A stretch of DNA of 64,000 nucleotides from UMGS1766 sp963597355 (lineage in GTDB: Bacteria > Bacillota > Clostridia > Oscillospirales > Oscillospiraceae). The position numbers and the translations under genes were made by a program. Location: the NCBI GenBank assembly GCA_963597355.1, contig CAVBPR010000004.1:29422-93421 (forward strand). The letters are read 5' to 3'. The notes under the pieces are model-generated. The model worked only from the letters and a program-made list of their open reading frames with translations, was not told the origin of the DNA and made no database searches. Of this stretch, positions 8,042-15,358 are shown piece after piece (position 1 is the stretch's first letter; every line of letters begins with the position of its first letter).

Positions 8042-9031
8042 TTAGGAATATTGTTCCACCAGGCGCAGAGCTTCCTGCCGCATGGCGTCCACCAGCACAT
8101 CCGGCCCGATGATTTTCACACCTCGCCCCAGGGCGATGACCCACCCAAGGAACTGTTCACTTGCAACGACGGAAACACGGGTGCGAAAATGGGTTTCGTC
8201 AACGGGAACTAAGTGCACATCCTTGCCGAATCGATCGATGATGGGACCGGCCATAGCGTTCTCGCAAAGGAGGGTCACCGTAAGCACCTCGCCGCCGTAC
8301 ATGCCGAACAGCCCCCGGGAATAGTCGGGCAGATTCAGCCGTTGAAATACGCTTTTTCCGACGCGAGGCTCTTTCGCTATGCTGAGATGGAGCATTTTAT
8401 CCACGCGGTAATGCTTGATTTTGTCGCTGGCGGCATCGTAGCCGATGAGGTAGTAGTATTCATCGTCCCACAGCAACGCCCATGGACTGATGAGATAACG
8501 GGCGCCTTCGTGGCGCAGTTCAGGCTGTTTTTGTACGTTCCATTGAAAATATTGAAAGGTGATTTGCCGGTCCTGATTGATTGCATCGTGAATTTTATCC
8601 ACGCTGTAATAGATGCTCTCATTCATGTTTTTAACGCGGCCGGAGAGGATTACCTGGCGGTGGAGCTGCTGGGCTTCGTAAACGCTGACCAGCGACTCTA
8701 ATTTTTTGATCAGCTCCATGGATTTCCGTTGAGTGATAAATTTGGAAGACTGCACGGAATCCACCAGCAACTTCAGCTCCGGGAGCTCGAATTCACGGCT
8801 GACCAGACGATAATCGGTTCGTCCGCCCTCCTGGTTGGACACAATATCCAGTCCCCAGTGGCGAAGCTCCTCCAGATCCTGATAAATCGTCTTGCGGTTG
8901 GCAGTGATTTCCTGCTGGTTCAGCAGGGAGATGATTTCTGACACAGTCAGTCCGTGATCCTCATCGGTGTTTTGATAAAAAATCCGCGCGAGGGATAGTA
9001 ATTTCAGTTTTTGGTTGCTGCCTTTTGCCAT
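8042..9031 (-). CDS. WYL-domain transcriptional regulator (YafY type)
   Basis: A 329-residue regulator. The N-terminal winged helix-turn-helix (about residues 8-65, with TVSEIISLLNQQEITANRKTIYQDLEEL) is followed by a WYL ligand-sensing domain (about 140-210, ISPWALLWDDEYYYLIGYD) and the C-terminal WCX-like part. WYL proteins bind nucleotide or nucleic-acid ligands in several systems and often control DNA-repair or phage-defence genes. ATG 9031 has AAGGAGG upstream. It is divergent from the zinc-motif gene at 9161, with only 129 bp between start codons, so that gene and the HIRAN gene are its likeliest local targets. That is inference. Confidence 0.9.
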   Translation of the reverse strand: MAKGSNQKLKLLSLARIFYQNTDEDHGLTVSEIISLLNQQEITANRKTIYQDLEELRHWGLDIVSNQEGGRTDYRLVSREFELPELKLLVDSVQSSKFITQRKSMELIKKLESLVSVYEAQQLHRQVILSGRVKNMNESIYYSVDKIHDAINQDRQITFQYFQWNVQKQPELRHEGARYLISPWALLWDDEYYYLIGYDAASDKIKHYRVDKMLHLSIAKEPRVGKSVFQRLNLPDYSRGLFGMYGGEVLTVTLLCENAMAGPIIDRFGKDVHLVPVDETHFRTRVSVVASEQFLGWVIALGRGVKIIGPDVLVDAMRQEALRLVEQYS

Positions 9032-9160
9032 GGTGGATGCCTCCTTCCCTTTTGAGAATATTGTATCATTCCTCGAACATACTGTCTATTGCCCAGGGCG
9101 TTTTTTTGGACACTGCTTTTGGTAAACTATGGTCAATCAAAAGATAAGGAGGACGCAACA

Positions 9161-9787
9161 ATGGACGTAATTGTCAGTATGGCACAGCACAAGGGAAACA
9201 CGGTTTTTCATAAACCCGGATGTACCCATGTGAAACGGATGAGACCATGGAACCGAATGGTTATCCCGGAAAAGATGGCAATAAAAAAAGGGTATTGCAG
9301 CTGCAAGCACTGCTGCGGATTAAAAGTAGAGCTGGAAACCGACGAGAAAATCACCCGTTTGCAGCAGCAGGGCGTGATTGTTACAGACTATAATCCCAAG
9401 ACCCGTACCTTGTATATCCGTACCGGCATCGGCTGCTGGAAGGTTTTTACGAGAGATGATCCGAGCCTGCTTTATCTGTATCACAGAAACGTCTACCTGG
9501 AGGGGATGACCCTTGCGGAAATTATGACCGGCGGATACCACCGGCAGACTGATGTTCCGTTGAAGCGTTCGCTGGTGGAACTGATTGATTACATCGTAGC
9601 CCATGACCGGGCAAAAGAGATTATACGGCTGGACTACCGCAAGCTGCCTCGGGCAACCAAACGGCAGAGAAAATACTATCAGCAGGCAGAAAAGCGAAAT
9701 CGCCGTCAGCAGAGTCGCCGGGTGGATGAACTTTTCCGCCAGATCGAGTCGAAAAATCCGGAGCTGAAGCAGTGCTCCGTTTGTTAA
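9161..9787 (+). CDS. Unknown basic protein with an Ada-like zinc motif
   Basis: A 208-residue protein that I do not recognise as a named family. Residues 15-52 read VFHKPGCTHVKRM ... GYCSCKHCC. The potential ligands His17, Cys21, Cys48 and Cys51 are arranged like the small zinc module seen in Ada N-termini and some DNA-binding or nuclease proteins. The middle (about 85-135) is a mixed alpha/beta segment (YIRTGIGCWKVFTRDDPS). The C-terminal third (150-200) is very basic and helical (KRQRKYYQQAEKRNRRQQ), suggesting nucleic-acid contact, and it ends in CSVC. ATG 9161 follows AAGGAGG. It lies 21 bp upstream of the HIRAN gene, probably in one operon. Confidence 0.6.
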   Translation: MDVIVSMAQHKGNTVFHKPGCTHVKRMRPWNRMVIPEKMAIKKGYCSCKHCCGLKVELETDEKITRLQQQGVIVTDYNPKTRTLYIRTGIGCWKVFTRDDPSLLYLYHRNVYLEGMTLAEIMTGGYHRQTDVPLKRSLVELIDYIVAHDRAKEIIRLDYRKLPRATKRQRKYYQQAEKRNRRQQSRRVDELFRQIESKNPELKQCSVC

Positions 9788-9808
9788 TCGAAGAAAGGAC
9801 GAAAAAGA

Positions 9809-10192
9809 ATGAAGAAAATCTATTTCACATTAACGGGAACCTCCTTCCGTTATGGAAGTGACTTTCTGGTGCCGGGCATGAAGCTTGGGCTGGAAAAAGA
9901 ACCGGACAATCCCTACGACCGAGAGGCCATTCGCGTGGTATATGAGGGAATGGGAACCATCGGTTATGTTGCAAACAGCATTCATACGGTGAAGGGGGAA
10001 ACCATGAGTGCCGGCCGGCTCTATGATAAAATCGGAACTACGGCAAAGGCAAAAGTGGTTACGGTAACTCCGGCGGGCACGATTTGCAGAGTATGTAAAA
10101 AGAGTCTGCTGGAAAATAACCAGCAGACTCACAGCGGTGGAGATGAAACGTGGTTACCGGCATGGAAACCGGTGAGTGAGGATGAGGCATAA
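9809..10192 (+). CDS. HIRAN-domain protein
   Basis: A 127-residue protein almost filled by a HIRAN domain (about residues 5-70: TLTGTSFRYGS, LEKEPDNPYDREAIRV, IGYVANSIHTV). HIRAN domains bind DNA 3' ends or damaged or stalled-fork DNA and are usually found fused to helicases such as HLTF, but stand-alone bacterial copies exist. After residue 85 there is a CRVCKKS motif and a polar tail. It follows the zinc-motif gene by 21 bp with AAAGGACG upstream, so the two are probably co-transcribed. The stop codon lies in the loop of a 12-bp hairpin (10177-10207). Confidence 0.85.
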   Translation: MKKIYFTLTGTSFRYGSDFLVPGMKLGLEKEPDNPYDREAIRVVYEGMGTIGYVANSIHTVKGETMSAGRLYDKIGTTAKAKVVTVTPAGTICRVCKKSLLENNQQTHSGGDETWLPAWKPVSEDEA

Positions 10193-10207
10193 GAGGCCTC
10201 ATCCTCA
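10177..10207. terminator. Hairpin between convergent HIRAN and SecB-like genes
   Basis: A 12-bp perfect stem, TGAGGATGAGGC (10177-10188) with 10196-10207; the HIRAN stop codon lies in its loop. Neither strand has a clear T-tract, so termination is plausible but not certain. Confidence 0.45.
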
Positions 10208-10236
10208 AGATGAAACGACAGGAAAATAAGATCCGA

Positions 10237-10677
10237 TCAGACAATGGGCAGTGTCAGAGGCTGATCCCCTTTTTGTCCGTTGTCCTTCTTGGCAAAGGTG
10301 ACATTTGCCCGATCCATAGGCGTTTTCTTCATCAGGAAGCCGGGCATGCCGGAGGCAGTGGCCAGCTGGGTGATTGTGCTTTGCAGGAAGGGGAAGAGCT
10401 GGTCATAGCACTGAACGTGAGCATCCCGCTTTGTCTCGTCATCCACAACTCCGGAAAGCTCGAACACGCCGATGATTTCAGCAGAGATGAACAGCTTTTC
10501 CGGGTCGTCCTTCATCTGGGCGCTCTGGTAGAGCTTGGCGACGCATTTGCTGTTGTCGCTGGTGTAATCCACATGAAAATTGAAGCTGCTCTTCAACTGA
10601 ATTTGACCGGACTTGTCAATGCGATTGACAAAGTGAACTTCCTGTACGCGCTGATTTGCGAGAGTAACAGTAACCAT
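10237..10677 (-). CDS. SecB-like protein-export chaperone family protein
   Basis: A 146-residue protein resembling SecB. It has an N-terminal beta-strand region (QIQLKSSFNFHVDYT), ISAEIIGVFELSG, then QCYDQLFPFLQSTITQL ... SGMPGFLMKKTPMD, which fits the SecB signature of LFPY-like, Ile-x-x-Leu and Pro-x-x-hydrophobic-P. SecB keeps presecretory proteins unfolded for SecA in Proteobacteria; Gram-positive SecB-like proteins are less well known, and some serve as toxin-antitoxin chaperones. No toxin-antitoxin pair is adjacent here. ATG 10677 has AGGAGG 8-9 nt upstream. The family assignment is by eye; the function in this cell is inference. Confidence 0.62.
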   Translation of the reverse strand: MVTVTLANQRVQEVHFVNRIDKSGQIQLKSSFNFHVDYTSDNSKCVAKLYQSAQMKDDPEKLFISAEIIGVFELSGVVDDETKRDAHVQCYDQLFPFLQSTITQLATASGMPGFLMKKTPMDRANVTFAKKDNGQKGDQPLTLPIV

Positions 10678-10761
10678 AATGGAAACCTCCTAATGACTGT
10701 ATGACGGTCTTTTCATCAGTATATCATATCGGCAGGGAAATGCAAATGCGTTTCCCTGGGT

Positions 10762-11358
10762 TTATTCGTAAATTCGGCCTTCCTCCACCAGATGATAGAC
10801 TCCGTTTTCACAGGTTAATATGGTGCAGGAGCAGTTTTTCATCGGGGAATTGCGCCAGAATTCCGACAGAGGCCGGTCAAGTACCCGCTGTACAATGCCG
10901 CGAATCAGTGCACCGTGACTGACGAGAAGCACGTTGCTGTGGGTCTGTTCCAAAGAAGGCAGCAGTTGATCCAGTACGCTGCGGCAGCGGGCGTCCAACT
11001 GGGCATAGGTCTCGGCGCCTTCACTGGGAATATAATGTTCCGGATCGCCAAAGAAGGACTGACGAAGGGCAGGGTGTTCCGAAAGAGAAAGCCCTTCCAT
11101 TGTGCCAAACCCCATTTCAGTGATCCGGGGTTCGATCTGAATGGACAGCCCTCTTCCATCGGCGACGGCGTGAGCGGTTTGTATGGCCCGTTGAAGGGGA
11201 CTGCTGAAAATGCGGTCAAAGGGAATGGAACGCATTGCCAGTGCAGCGGCTTTGGCCTGAGCCAGACCGTGTTCATTCAGAGGAATGTCGGAGCGGCCCT
11301 GCATTCGATGGAGGACATTCCAATCGGTTTCTCCATGGCGCATCAGGTAGATATTCAT
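10762..11358 (-). CDS. Histidine phosphatase superfamily protein (phosphoglycerate mutase-like)
   Basis: A 198-residue cytoplasmic phosphatase of the branch-1 histidine phosphatase family. The phosphohistidine motif is MRHGET (His8), with FSSPLQRAIQTA and the second catalytic His in LLVSHGALIRGIV near residue 147. Candidate substrates in this family include phosphosugars and alpha-ribazole phosphate; nothing here chooses between them. ATG 11358 starts exactly at the conserved MNIYLMRHGE; AAAGGA lies about 11 nt upstream. It is divergent from the acetyltransferase gene. Confidence 0.88.
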   Translation of the reverse strand: MNIYLMRHGETDWNVLHRMQGRSDIPLNEHGLAQAKAAALAMRSIPFDRIFSSPLQRAIQTAHAVADGRGLSIQIEPRITEMGFGTMEGLSLSEHPALRQSFFGDPEHYIPSEGAETYAQLDARCRSVLDQLLPSLEQTHSNVLLVSHGALIRGIVQRVLDRPLSEFWRNSPMKNCSCTILTCENGVYHLVEEGRIYE

Positions 11359-11392
11359 AGATGCATAATTCCTTTCGTTAGGATACAACTCT

Positions 11393-11420
11393 ATTATACA
11401 GAACAAACGCCATTTCGCAA
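11393..11420 (-). promoter_or_regulatory. Promoter of the phosphatase gene
   Basis: On the minus strand, TTGCGA (11415-11420), a 16-nt spacer and TATAAT (11393-11398). Its -35 lies in the loop of a 9-bp inverted repeat (11405-11432) shared with the divergent promoter. Confidence 0.6.
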
Positions 11421-11430
11421 GAGATGGCGT

Positions 11431-11459
11431 TTGTATTATTGGCCGGAATATGGTACAAT
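11431..11459 (+). promoter_or_regulatory. Promoter of the acetyltransferase / trmN6-like / rsmI genes
   Basis: TTGTAT (11431-11436), a 17-nt spacer and an extended -10, TGGTACAAT (11451-11459). Confidence 0.65.
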
Positions 11460-11486
11460 GCGGAAAAACCATCGGGAGCGGAACAG

Positions 11487-11984
11487 ATGATCAGATTGGG
11501 AAAATTGGCAGATTTGCCGGAGTTGATGGTGCTTTACGATCAGGCGCGAACCTATATGGCCAGCACAGGAAATCCAAACCAGTGGCCGCCGGAATATCCC
11601 GGAACGACATTGCTGACAGAGGACATAGAGCATCAGCGGCTTTATGTCATCGAGCGGGACGGAACGCTGTGCGGAGCATTTGTGCTGCAACTGGGAGAGG
11701 AATTTGGCTACGCCGATATTCGGGGAAAGTGGCTGAGAGACCTGCCTTACGGCGTGATTCATCGCCTGGCAGGCCGGGAAACGAAAAAGGGGATTTTTCA
11801 GGAGTGTCTGGATTTCTGCCGTTCCCATGCGCCGGATTTGCGGGCCGATACCCATCGAGAGAACCGGGTGATGCAGCATTTGCTGGAGAAGCACGGCTTT
11901 GTTCCCTGCGGCGAAATTACATTGGCCGATGGGGGAGAGCGCATTGCCTATCAGATTCGTGAGATGGAGGTCACATCGTGCTGA
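11487..11984 (+). CDS. GNAT family N-acetyltransferase
   Basis: A 165-residue acetyl-CoA-dependent acetyltransferase. The typical C-terminal strand-helix reads LRADTHRENRVMQHLLEKHGF and is followed by VPCGEI, a pattern common in clostridial GNAT enzymes. The substrate is unknown. ATG 11487 gives the start MIRLGKLADLPEL; the SD is weak (GGGAGCGG). The last 7 nt overlap the next gene, so the two are translationally coupled. Confidence 0.85.
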   Translation: MIRLGKLADLPELMVLYDQARTYMASTGNPNQWPPEYPGTTLLTEDIEHQRLYVIERDGTLCGAFVLQLGEEFGYADIRGKWLRDLPYGVIHRLAGRETKKGIFQECLDFCRSHAPDLRADTHRENRVMQHLLEKHGFVPCGEITLADGGERIAYQIREMEVTSC

Positions 11985-12634
11985 GGGAGGAGAAACTGGG
12001 CAGCCTGACGCTGCTGCAGTCCACGGAGGAATTTCGCCTGGGACGGGATTCTCTGGCGCTGGCGCGGTTTGCCGGTTTGCATCGAGGCGACCGGGTGTGC
12101 GATCTGGGCTGTGGAGTGGGCAGTTTGCTTCTGGCTTTGGCGGAACGGGAGATGGCATTGACGCTGGATGGGGTAGAAATCAGGGCATCGGCAGCTGAAC
12201 TGTGCAGAGAAAATCTGCGGTGCAACGGGCTCAGCGGCACGATTGTCACAGGAGAAATGCAGAATCGCTATCCGGAGCTCCCGTGGGGAGGCTATGATCT
12301 TGTAACTGCAAACCCTCCTTATTTTCCGACTGGAACGGGAAAGACGGCGCAGGATGCCGCGCGGGCACAGGCACGAACAGAGGGAACCTACACGATTCAG
12401 ACGGCATGCGCTGTCGCGGCACGGCTTTGCCGCAATGGAGGAAAATTTGCACTGTGCCTGCGGCCGGAACGGCTGGCAGAGGTGTTTCAGGCGCTGCAGG
12501 AAAATCATTTTGCGCCAAAACGCATGCAATTGCTGCAAAGCGCTCCGGAGCGGGAGGCAAATTTGGCGTTGATCGAGGCAATTCGCGGCGGAAAGCCCGG
12601 GTTGCGGATGCTTCCGGTGAAAATAGAAAGGTGA
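11978..12634 (+). CDS. tRNA1(Val) A37 N6-methyltransferase-like (YabB/TrmN6) protein
   Basis: A 218-residue class I SAM-dependent methyltransferase. Motif I is CDLGCGVGSLLLAL (about 41-54) and the adenine-N6 motif NPPY is at 112-115. The N-terminal FRLGRDSLALARF matches the TrmN6/YfiC family, which methylates A37 of tRNA1(Val). The start is GTG 11978 with GGAGG 7 nt upstream. It sits directly before rsmI, as yabB does before rsmI in B. subtilis, which supports the assignment. Confidence 0.85.
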   Translation: MLREEKLGSLTLLQSTEEFRLGRDSLALARFAGLHRGDRVCDLGCGVGSLLLALAEREMALTLDGVEIRASAAELCRENLRCNGLSGTIVTGEMQNRYPELPWGGYDLVTANPPYFPTGTGKTAQDAARAQARTEGTYTIQTACAVAARLCRNGGKFALCLRPERLAEVFQALQENHFAPKRMQLLQSAPEREANLALIEAIRGGKPGLRMLPVKIER

Positions 12635-12642
12635 CTCAACTT

Positions 12643-13473
12643 ATGGCTGGTATTTTATATCTTGTGCCGACCCCGATTGGAAACCTTGGGGATCTGAGCA
12701 CACGCATTGTTGAAACATTGGAGCAGGTCGATTTTATTGCGGCGGAAGATACCCGGGTTTCGCTGAAGATATTGAACCATCTGGGGCTGAAAAAACCAAT
12801 GGTAAGCTACTATCGCCACAACACGGAAACCAGTGGGCCTCAGATTCTGAATCGTATTTTAAACGGAGAAAATTGCGCCCTGGTGACGGACGCCGGAACG
12901 CCGGCAATCAGCGATCCGGGGGAGGAACTGGTCGCCCAGTGTGCGGAAGCGGGGGTGCAGGTTTGCGGTATTCCCGGGCCCTGCGCCTTGGTGACTGCAT
13001 TGGCGGTTTCAGGCCTTCCCACCGGCCGGTTTACCTTTGAAGGCTTTTTGGCGATGAACAAGAAAAATCGGGCCGCCCATCTGGAAGAACTGAAAACGGA
13101 ACGGCGCACTATGATTTTCTATGAGGCGCCCCATAAATTGTGCGCCACTTTGGTAGATATGGCGGCGGCTTTTGGGGCAGACCGCCGCATTGCGCTGTGC
13201 CGGGAGCTGACAAAGCTGCATGAGGAAATCTATCGAACCACTTTGGGGGAAGCGATGGAGCGCTATCGGGAGCAGCCCCCCAAGGGAGAGTTTGTCCTCG
13301 TGCTGGAGGGCGCACCGGAGGTGGAGCAGGAGATGCTTTCTCTGGAGGACGGCGTAGCTATGGTGCTGGAAAAAAGAGCGATGGGTCTGTCGATGAAAGA
13401 TGCGGCACGGCAGGTTTCCGCAGAGACCGGATTGAGCAAAAATGAGCTTTACGCGGCAGCATCCAAAAAATAA
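12643..13473 (+). CDS. rsmI: 16S rRNA (cytidine1402-2'-O)-methyltransferase RsmI
   Basis: A 276-residue SAM-dependent tetrapyrrole-methylase-fold enzyme that 2'-O-methylates C1402 in the ribosomal decoding centre. Hallmarks are LYLVPTPIGNLGDLS at the N-terminus, AEDTR, TDAGTPAISDPG (about 80-91), GIPGPCALVTALAVSGLP and FYEAPHK. ATG 12643 has GAAAGG about 12 nt upstream; a GTG at 12631 abuts that site and is less likely. It is 8 bp downstream of the trmN6-like gene and ends before a bidirectional terminator. Confidence 0.95.
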   Translation: MAGILYLVPTPIGNLGDLSTRIVETLEQVDFIAAEDTRVSLKILNHLGLKKPMVSYYRHNTETSGPQILNRILNGENCALVTDAGTPAISDPGEELVAQCAEAGVQVCGIPGPCALVTALAVSGLPTGRFTFEGFLAMNKKNRAAHLEELKTERRTMIFYEAPHKLCATLVDMAAAFGADRRIALCRELTKLHEEIYRTTLGEAMERYREQPPKGEFVLVLEGAPEVEQEMLSLEDGVAMVLEKRAMGLSMKDAARQVSAETGLSKNELYAAASKK

Positions 13474-13524
13474 TTATACAGAAAGTATAATGTTAAGAAT
13501 GATTCTTATTTATAGGCAAAAGGA

Positions 13525-13566
13525 AAAGACTGGAGTCAAAAAAGACTCCAGTCTTTCTTATTTTTA
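13525..13566. terminator. Bidirectional terminator between rsmI and abrB-like genes
   Basis: A 13-bp perfect stem, AAAGACTGGAGTC (13525-13537) with 13544-13556, loop AAAAAA. CTTATTTTT follows on the plus strand and TTTTCCTTTT on the minus strand. Confidence 0.9.
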
Positions 13567-13615
13567 ACAATTTTCTGTTCCAGTTTTACCAAGATACCCG
13601 TAAGGCTTCCCTGTC

Positions 13616-13873
13616 TCAGGAATTTTTGGAGTTCTGCAGCTCGCGCATGCATCTGGGGCAGATGTTCTTTTCCTTGAATTCCACAACATTTTTGGCTTCA
13701 CCGCAGAAAATGCAGGAGGGCTGGTACTTTTTCAGAACAATAGAAGTACCTTCCACATAAATCTCCAGCGGATCTTTTTCTGCAATGTCCAGTGTGCGGC
13801 GCAGTTCGATCGGCAGAACAATGCGGCCGAGTTCGTCAACTTTGCGGACAATGCCGGTAGCTTTTACTCTCAT
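13616..13873 (-). CDS. AbrB/SpoVT-type transition-state regulator with zinc tail
   Basis: An 85-residue DNA-binding regulator. Residues 1-50 form the swapped-hairpin AbrB DNA-binding domain (GIVRKVDELGRIVLPIELRR). Residues 53-80 hold a CxxC...CxxC zinc-ribbon-like tail (CIFCGE, ICPRCM) common in clostridial members. The family controls stationary-phase and sporulation genes in B. subtilis. The start is ATG 13873, with AGGAGG 8 nt upstream; a TTG just before it (13876) is less likely. The position convergent to rsmI matches the B. subtilis abrB locus. Confidence 0.93.
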   Translation of the reverse strand: MRVKATGIVRKVDELGRIVLPIELRRTLDIAEKDPLEIYVEGTSIVLKKYQPSCIFCGEAKNVVEFKEKNICPRCMRELQNSKNS

Positions 13874-13931
13874 CAAAATTACCTCCTATAGGTCAAAAAA
13901 GTCACAACAGTGCACGACAAATCTAAGTGTC

Positions 13932-13959
13932 ATTATAACAAATTGTATACTCTTGTCAA
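13932..13959 (-). promoter_or_regulatory. Promoter of the abrB-like gene
   Basis: On the minus strand, TTGACA (13954-13959), a 16-nt spacer and TATAAT (13932-13937). The 5' leader is about 55 nt. Confidence 0.8.
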
Positions 13960-14070
13960 TTACTATCCGAAAAAAAGTAAAAAGAGTTAAATCGAAATTA
14001 ACATGCGCGTGAGAGCTGACCTAAGGCAAGGGGAATGGGAAACAAAGGGAAAAGAGATGGAAATTTCGTG

Positions 14071-14796
14071 TTATTCTTCGATTCCGGCAAGGGAGCGAAG
14101 AACGGCTCCGGCCAGAGTAAGTCCGGCAGCGCCGGGGACAAACGCATTGCTGGAGGGAACCTGACGTTTGCTGGTGACTTCCTTGGCATCCGGCAGGTCG
14201 GTAAAGGGCGTCAAAGCCGGTTCGGGAGAATAGACCACCTTCAGGTGATGAATGCCCCGATTGCGCAGTTCTTTCCGCAATACCCGTGCCAGAGGGCACA
14301 TGGTGGTTTTGCTGATATCGGTTACCTGAAAGCGGGTGGGATCTAATTTGTTCCCTGTTCCCATAGAGCTGATGAGAGGAATGTTCAGGGCATGGCAGCG
14401 CTGAGCCAATTCCAATTTTGCGGCAACGGTGTCAATGCAGTCGACGACGTAGTCGTATTTTGTCAGGTCGAAATCTTCTGCAGTTTCCGGCAGGTAGAAC
14501 ATTTGGTAGGTGGTGACCTGGCAGTCTGGGTTGATATCCTGAATCCGCTCTTTCATCACATCGGTTTTATACCGCCCGATGGTGCTGTGCAGGGCGATGA
14601 TCTGCCGGTTCAGATTGGTGAGACTGATTTTATCGTTGTCAATCAGGTCCAGCGCACCGACTCCGCTGCGGGCCAGTGCTTCTACGCAATGCCCGCCTAC
14701 ACCGCCAATGCCAAACACGGCAACGCGGGAATGGTGCAGTTGCTCTACGGCATCGAAGCCGAATTGCAGACGAAGACGGGAAAATTGATCGATCAT
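14071..14796 (-). CDS. tcdA: tRNA threonylcarbamoyladenosine dehydratase TcdA
   Basis: A 241-residue E1-like (ThiF/HesA fold) ATP-dependent enzyme that cyclises t6A37 in tRNA to ct6A. The nucleotide loop is GIGGVGG (29-35), followed by NLNRQ and DCIDTVAAKLEL. SMGTGNKLDP and the C-terminal VTSKRQVPSSNAFVPGAAGL distinguish it from MoeB/ThiF. This matters because the window also has a molybdopterin operon: it is not moeB. ATG 14796 follows AAGGGAG. A TATAAT at 14835-14840 (minus strand) suggests its own promoter, though the -35 is weak. Confidence 0.92.
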   Translation of the reverse strand: MIDQFSRLRLQFGFDAVEQLHHSRVAVFGIGGVGGHCVEALARSGVGALDLIDNDKISLTNLNRQIIALHSTIGRYKTDVMKERIQDINPDCQVTTYQMFYLPETAEDFDLTKYDYVVDCIDTVAAKLELAQRCHALNIPLISSMGTGNKLDPTRFQVTDISKTTMCPLARVLRKELRNRGIHHLKVVYSPEPALTPFTDLPDAKEVTSKRQVPSSNAFVPGAAGLTLAGAVLRSLAGIEE

Positions 14797-14919
14797 GAGA
14801 AGTTGTGCTCCCTTCGTAATAAGTGACTGCAGCCATTATACTGCATGGAAATCAGAAAAGATAGAAAAACTGTGTGGAGTAGATCGCTATAAAGTACTTG
14901 GGTGGACAATTTGGACGCA

Positions 14920-15273
14920 TCAGGCATCCGTTGTTTTTTCCAGACGTTTCTTCTCCCGTTTGCTTTCGATTACATGGCGCACTGCCATAACAGGGTGAGA
15001 GAAAATCATTCTCGGACCGGAGAAACGCATGACATTGCGGATTTTTTCACGCATGTCCGGTTTATAACAGTGCACCTTGCAGTTGGAACAGAAGGTTTTT
15101 GTTTCCATAAAAGGGCATTTATCCGAGCGGAGCATAGCGTAATCCTGCAAAGACTGGCATTCCGGGCAAAGTCCATCCCGGGTGCCGTGCTTATGTCTGC
15201 AATAAATGCGGATCATCAGCGCAACGGTGCGCTTTTCCCGTTCCCGTTTGGTTTCAACTTTATCTTGCGGCAT
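14920..15273 (-). CDS. YgbA-like (nitrous-oxide-stimulated-promoter) family protein
   Basis: A 117-residue cysteine-rich protein matching the YgbA_NO family. It has LMIRIYCRHKHG, CPECQSLQDYA, CPFMETKTFCSNCKVHCY and MRFSGPRMIFSHP. The pairs of Cys suggest metal binding. E. coli ygbA belongs to the NsrR nitrosative-stress regulon; its molecular function is unknown to me. It is downstream of efp and the acidic zinc-ribbon gene but separated from them by a terminator (15291-15335). Its ribosome-binding site (GGAGGATAAATC) lies just past that T-tract. Confidence 0.8.
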   Translation of the reverse strand: MPQDKVETKREREKRTVALMIRIYCRHKHGTRDGLCPECQSLQDYAMLRSDKCPFMETKTFCSNCKVHCYKPDMREKIRNVMRFSGPRMIFSHPVMAVRHVIESKREKKRLEKTTDA

Positions 15274-15290
15274 GATTTATCCTCCGTTTC

Positions 15291-15335
15291 TGTGAAATAA
15301 AACTCCCGGGTTGCAGAAACTGTAACCCGGGAGTT
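15291..15335 (-). terminator. Intrinsic terminator after the efp-zinc ribbon pair
   Basis: A 12-bp perfect stem, AACTCCCGGGTT (15301-15312) with 15324-15335. On the minus strand it is followed by TTTTATTT. Confidence 0.88.
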
Positions 15336-15358
15336 GTTCTCTTATTCAGGACAGAGCC

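Noticed and set aside
14071..14796. MoeB/ThiF for the molybdenum pathway
   Set aside because: Segments such as SMGTGNKLDP and the VPSSNAFVPGAAGL C-terminus identify tcdA, the tRNA t6A dehydratase.
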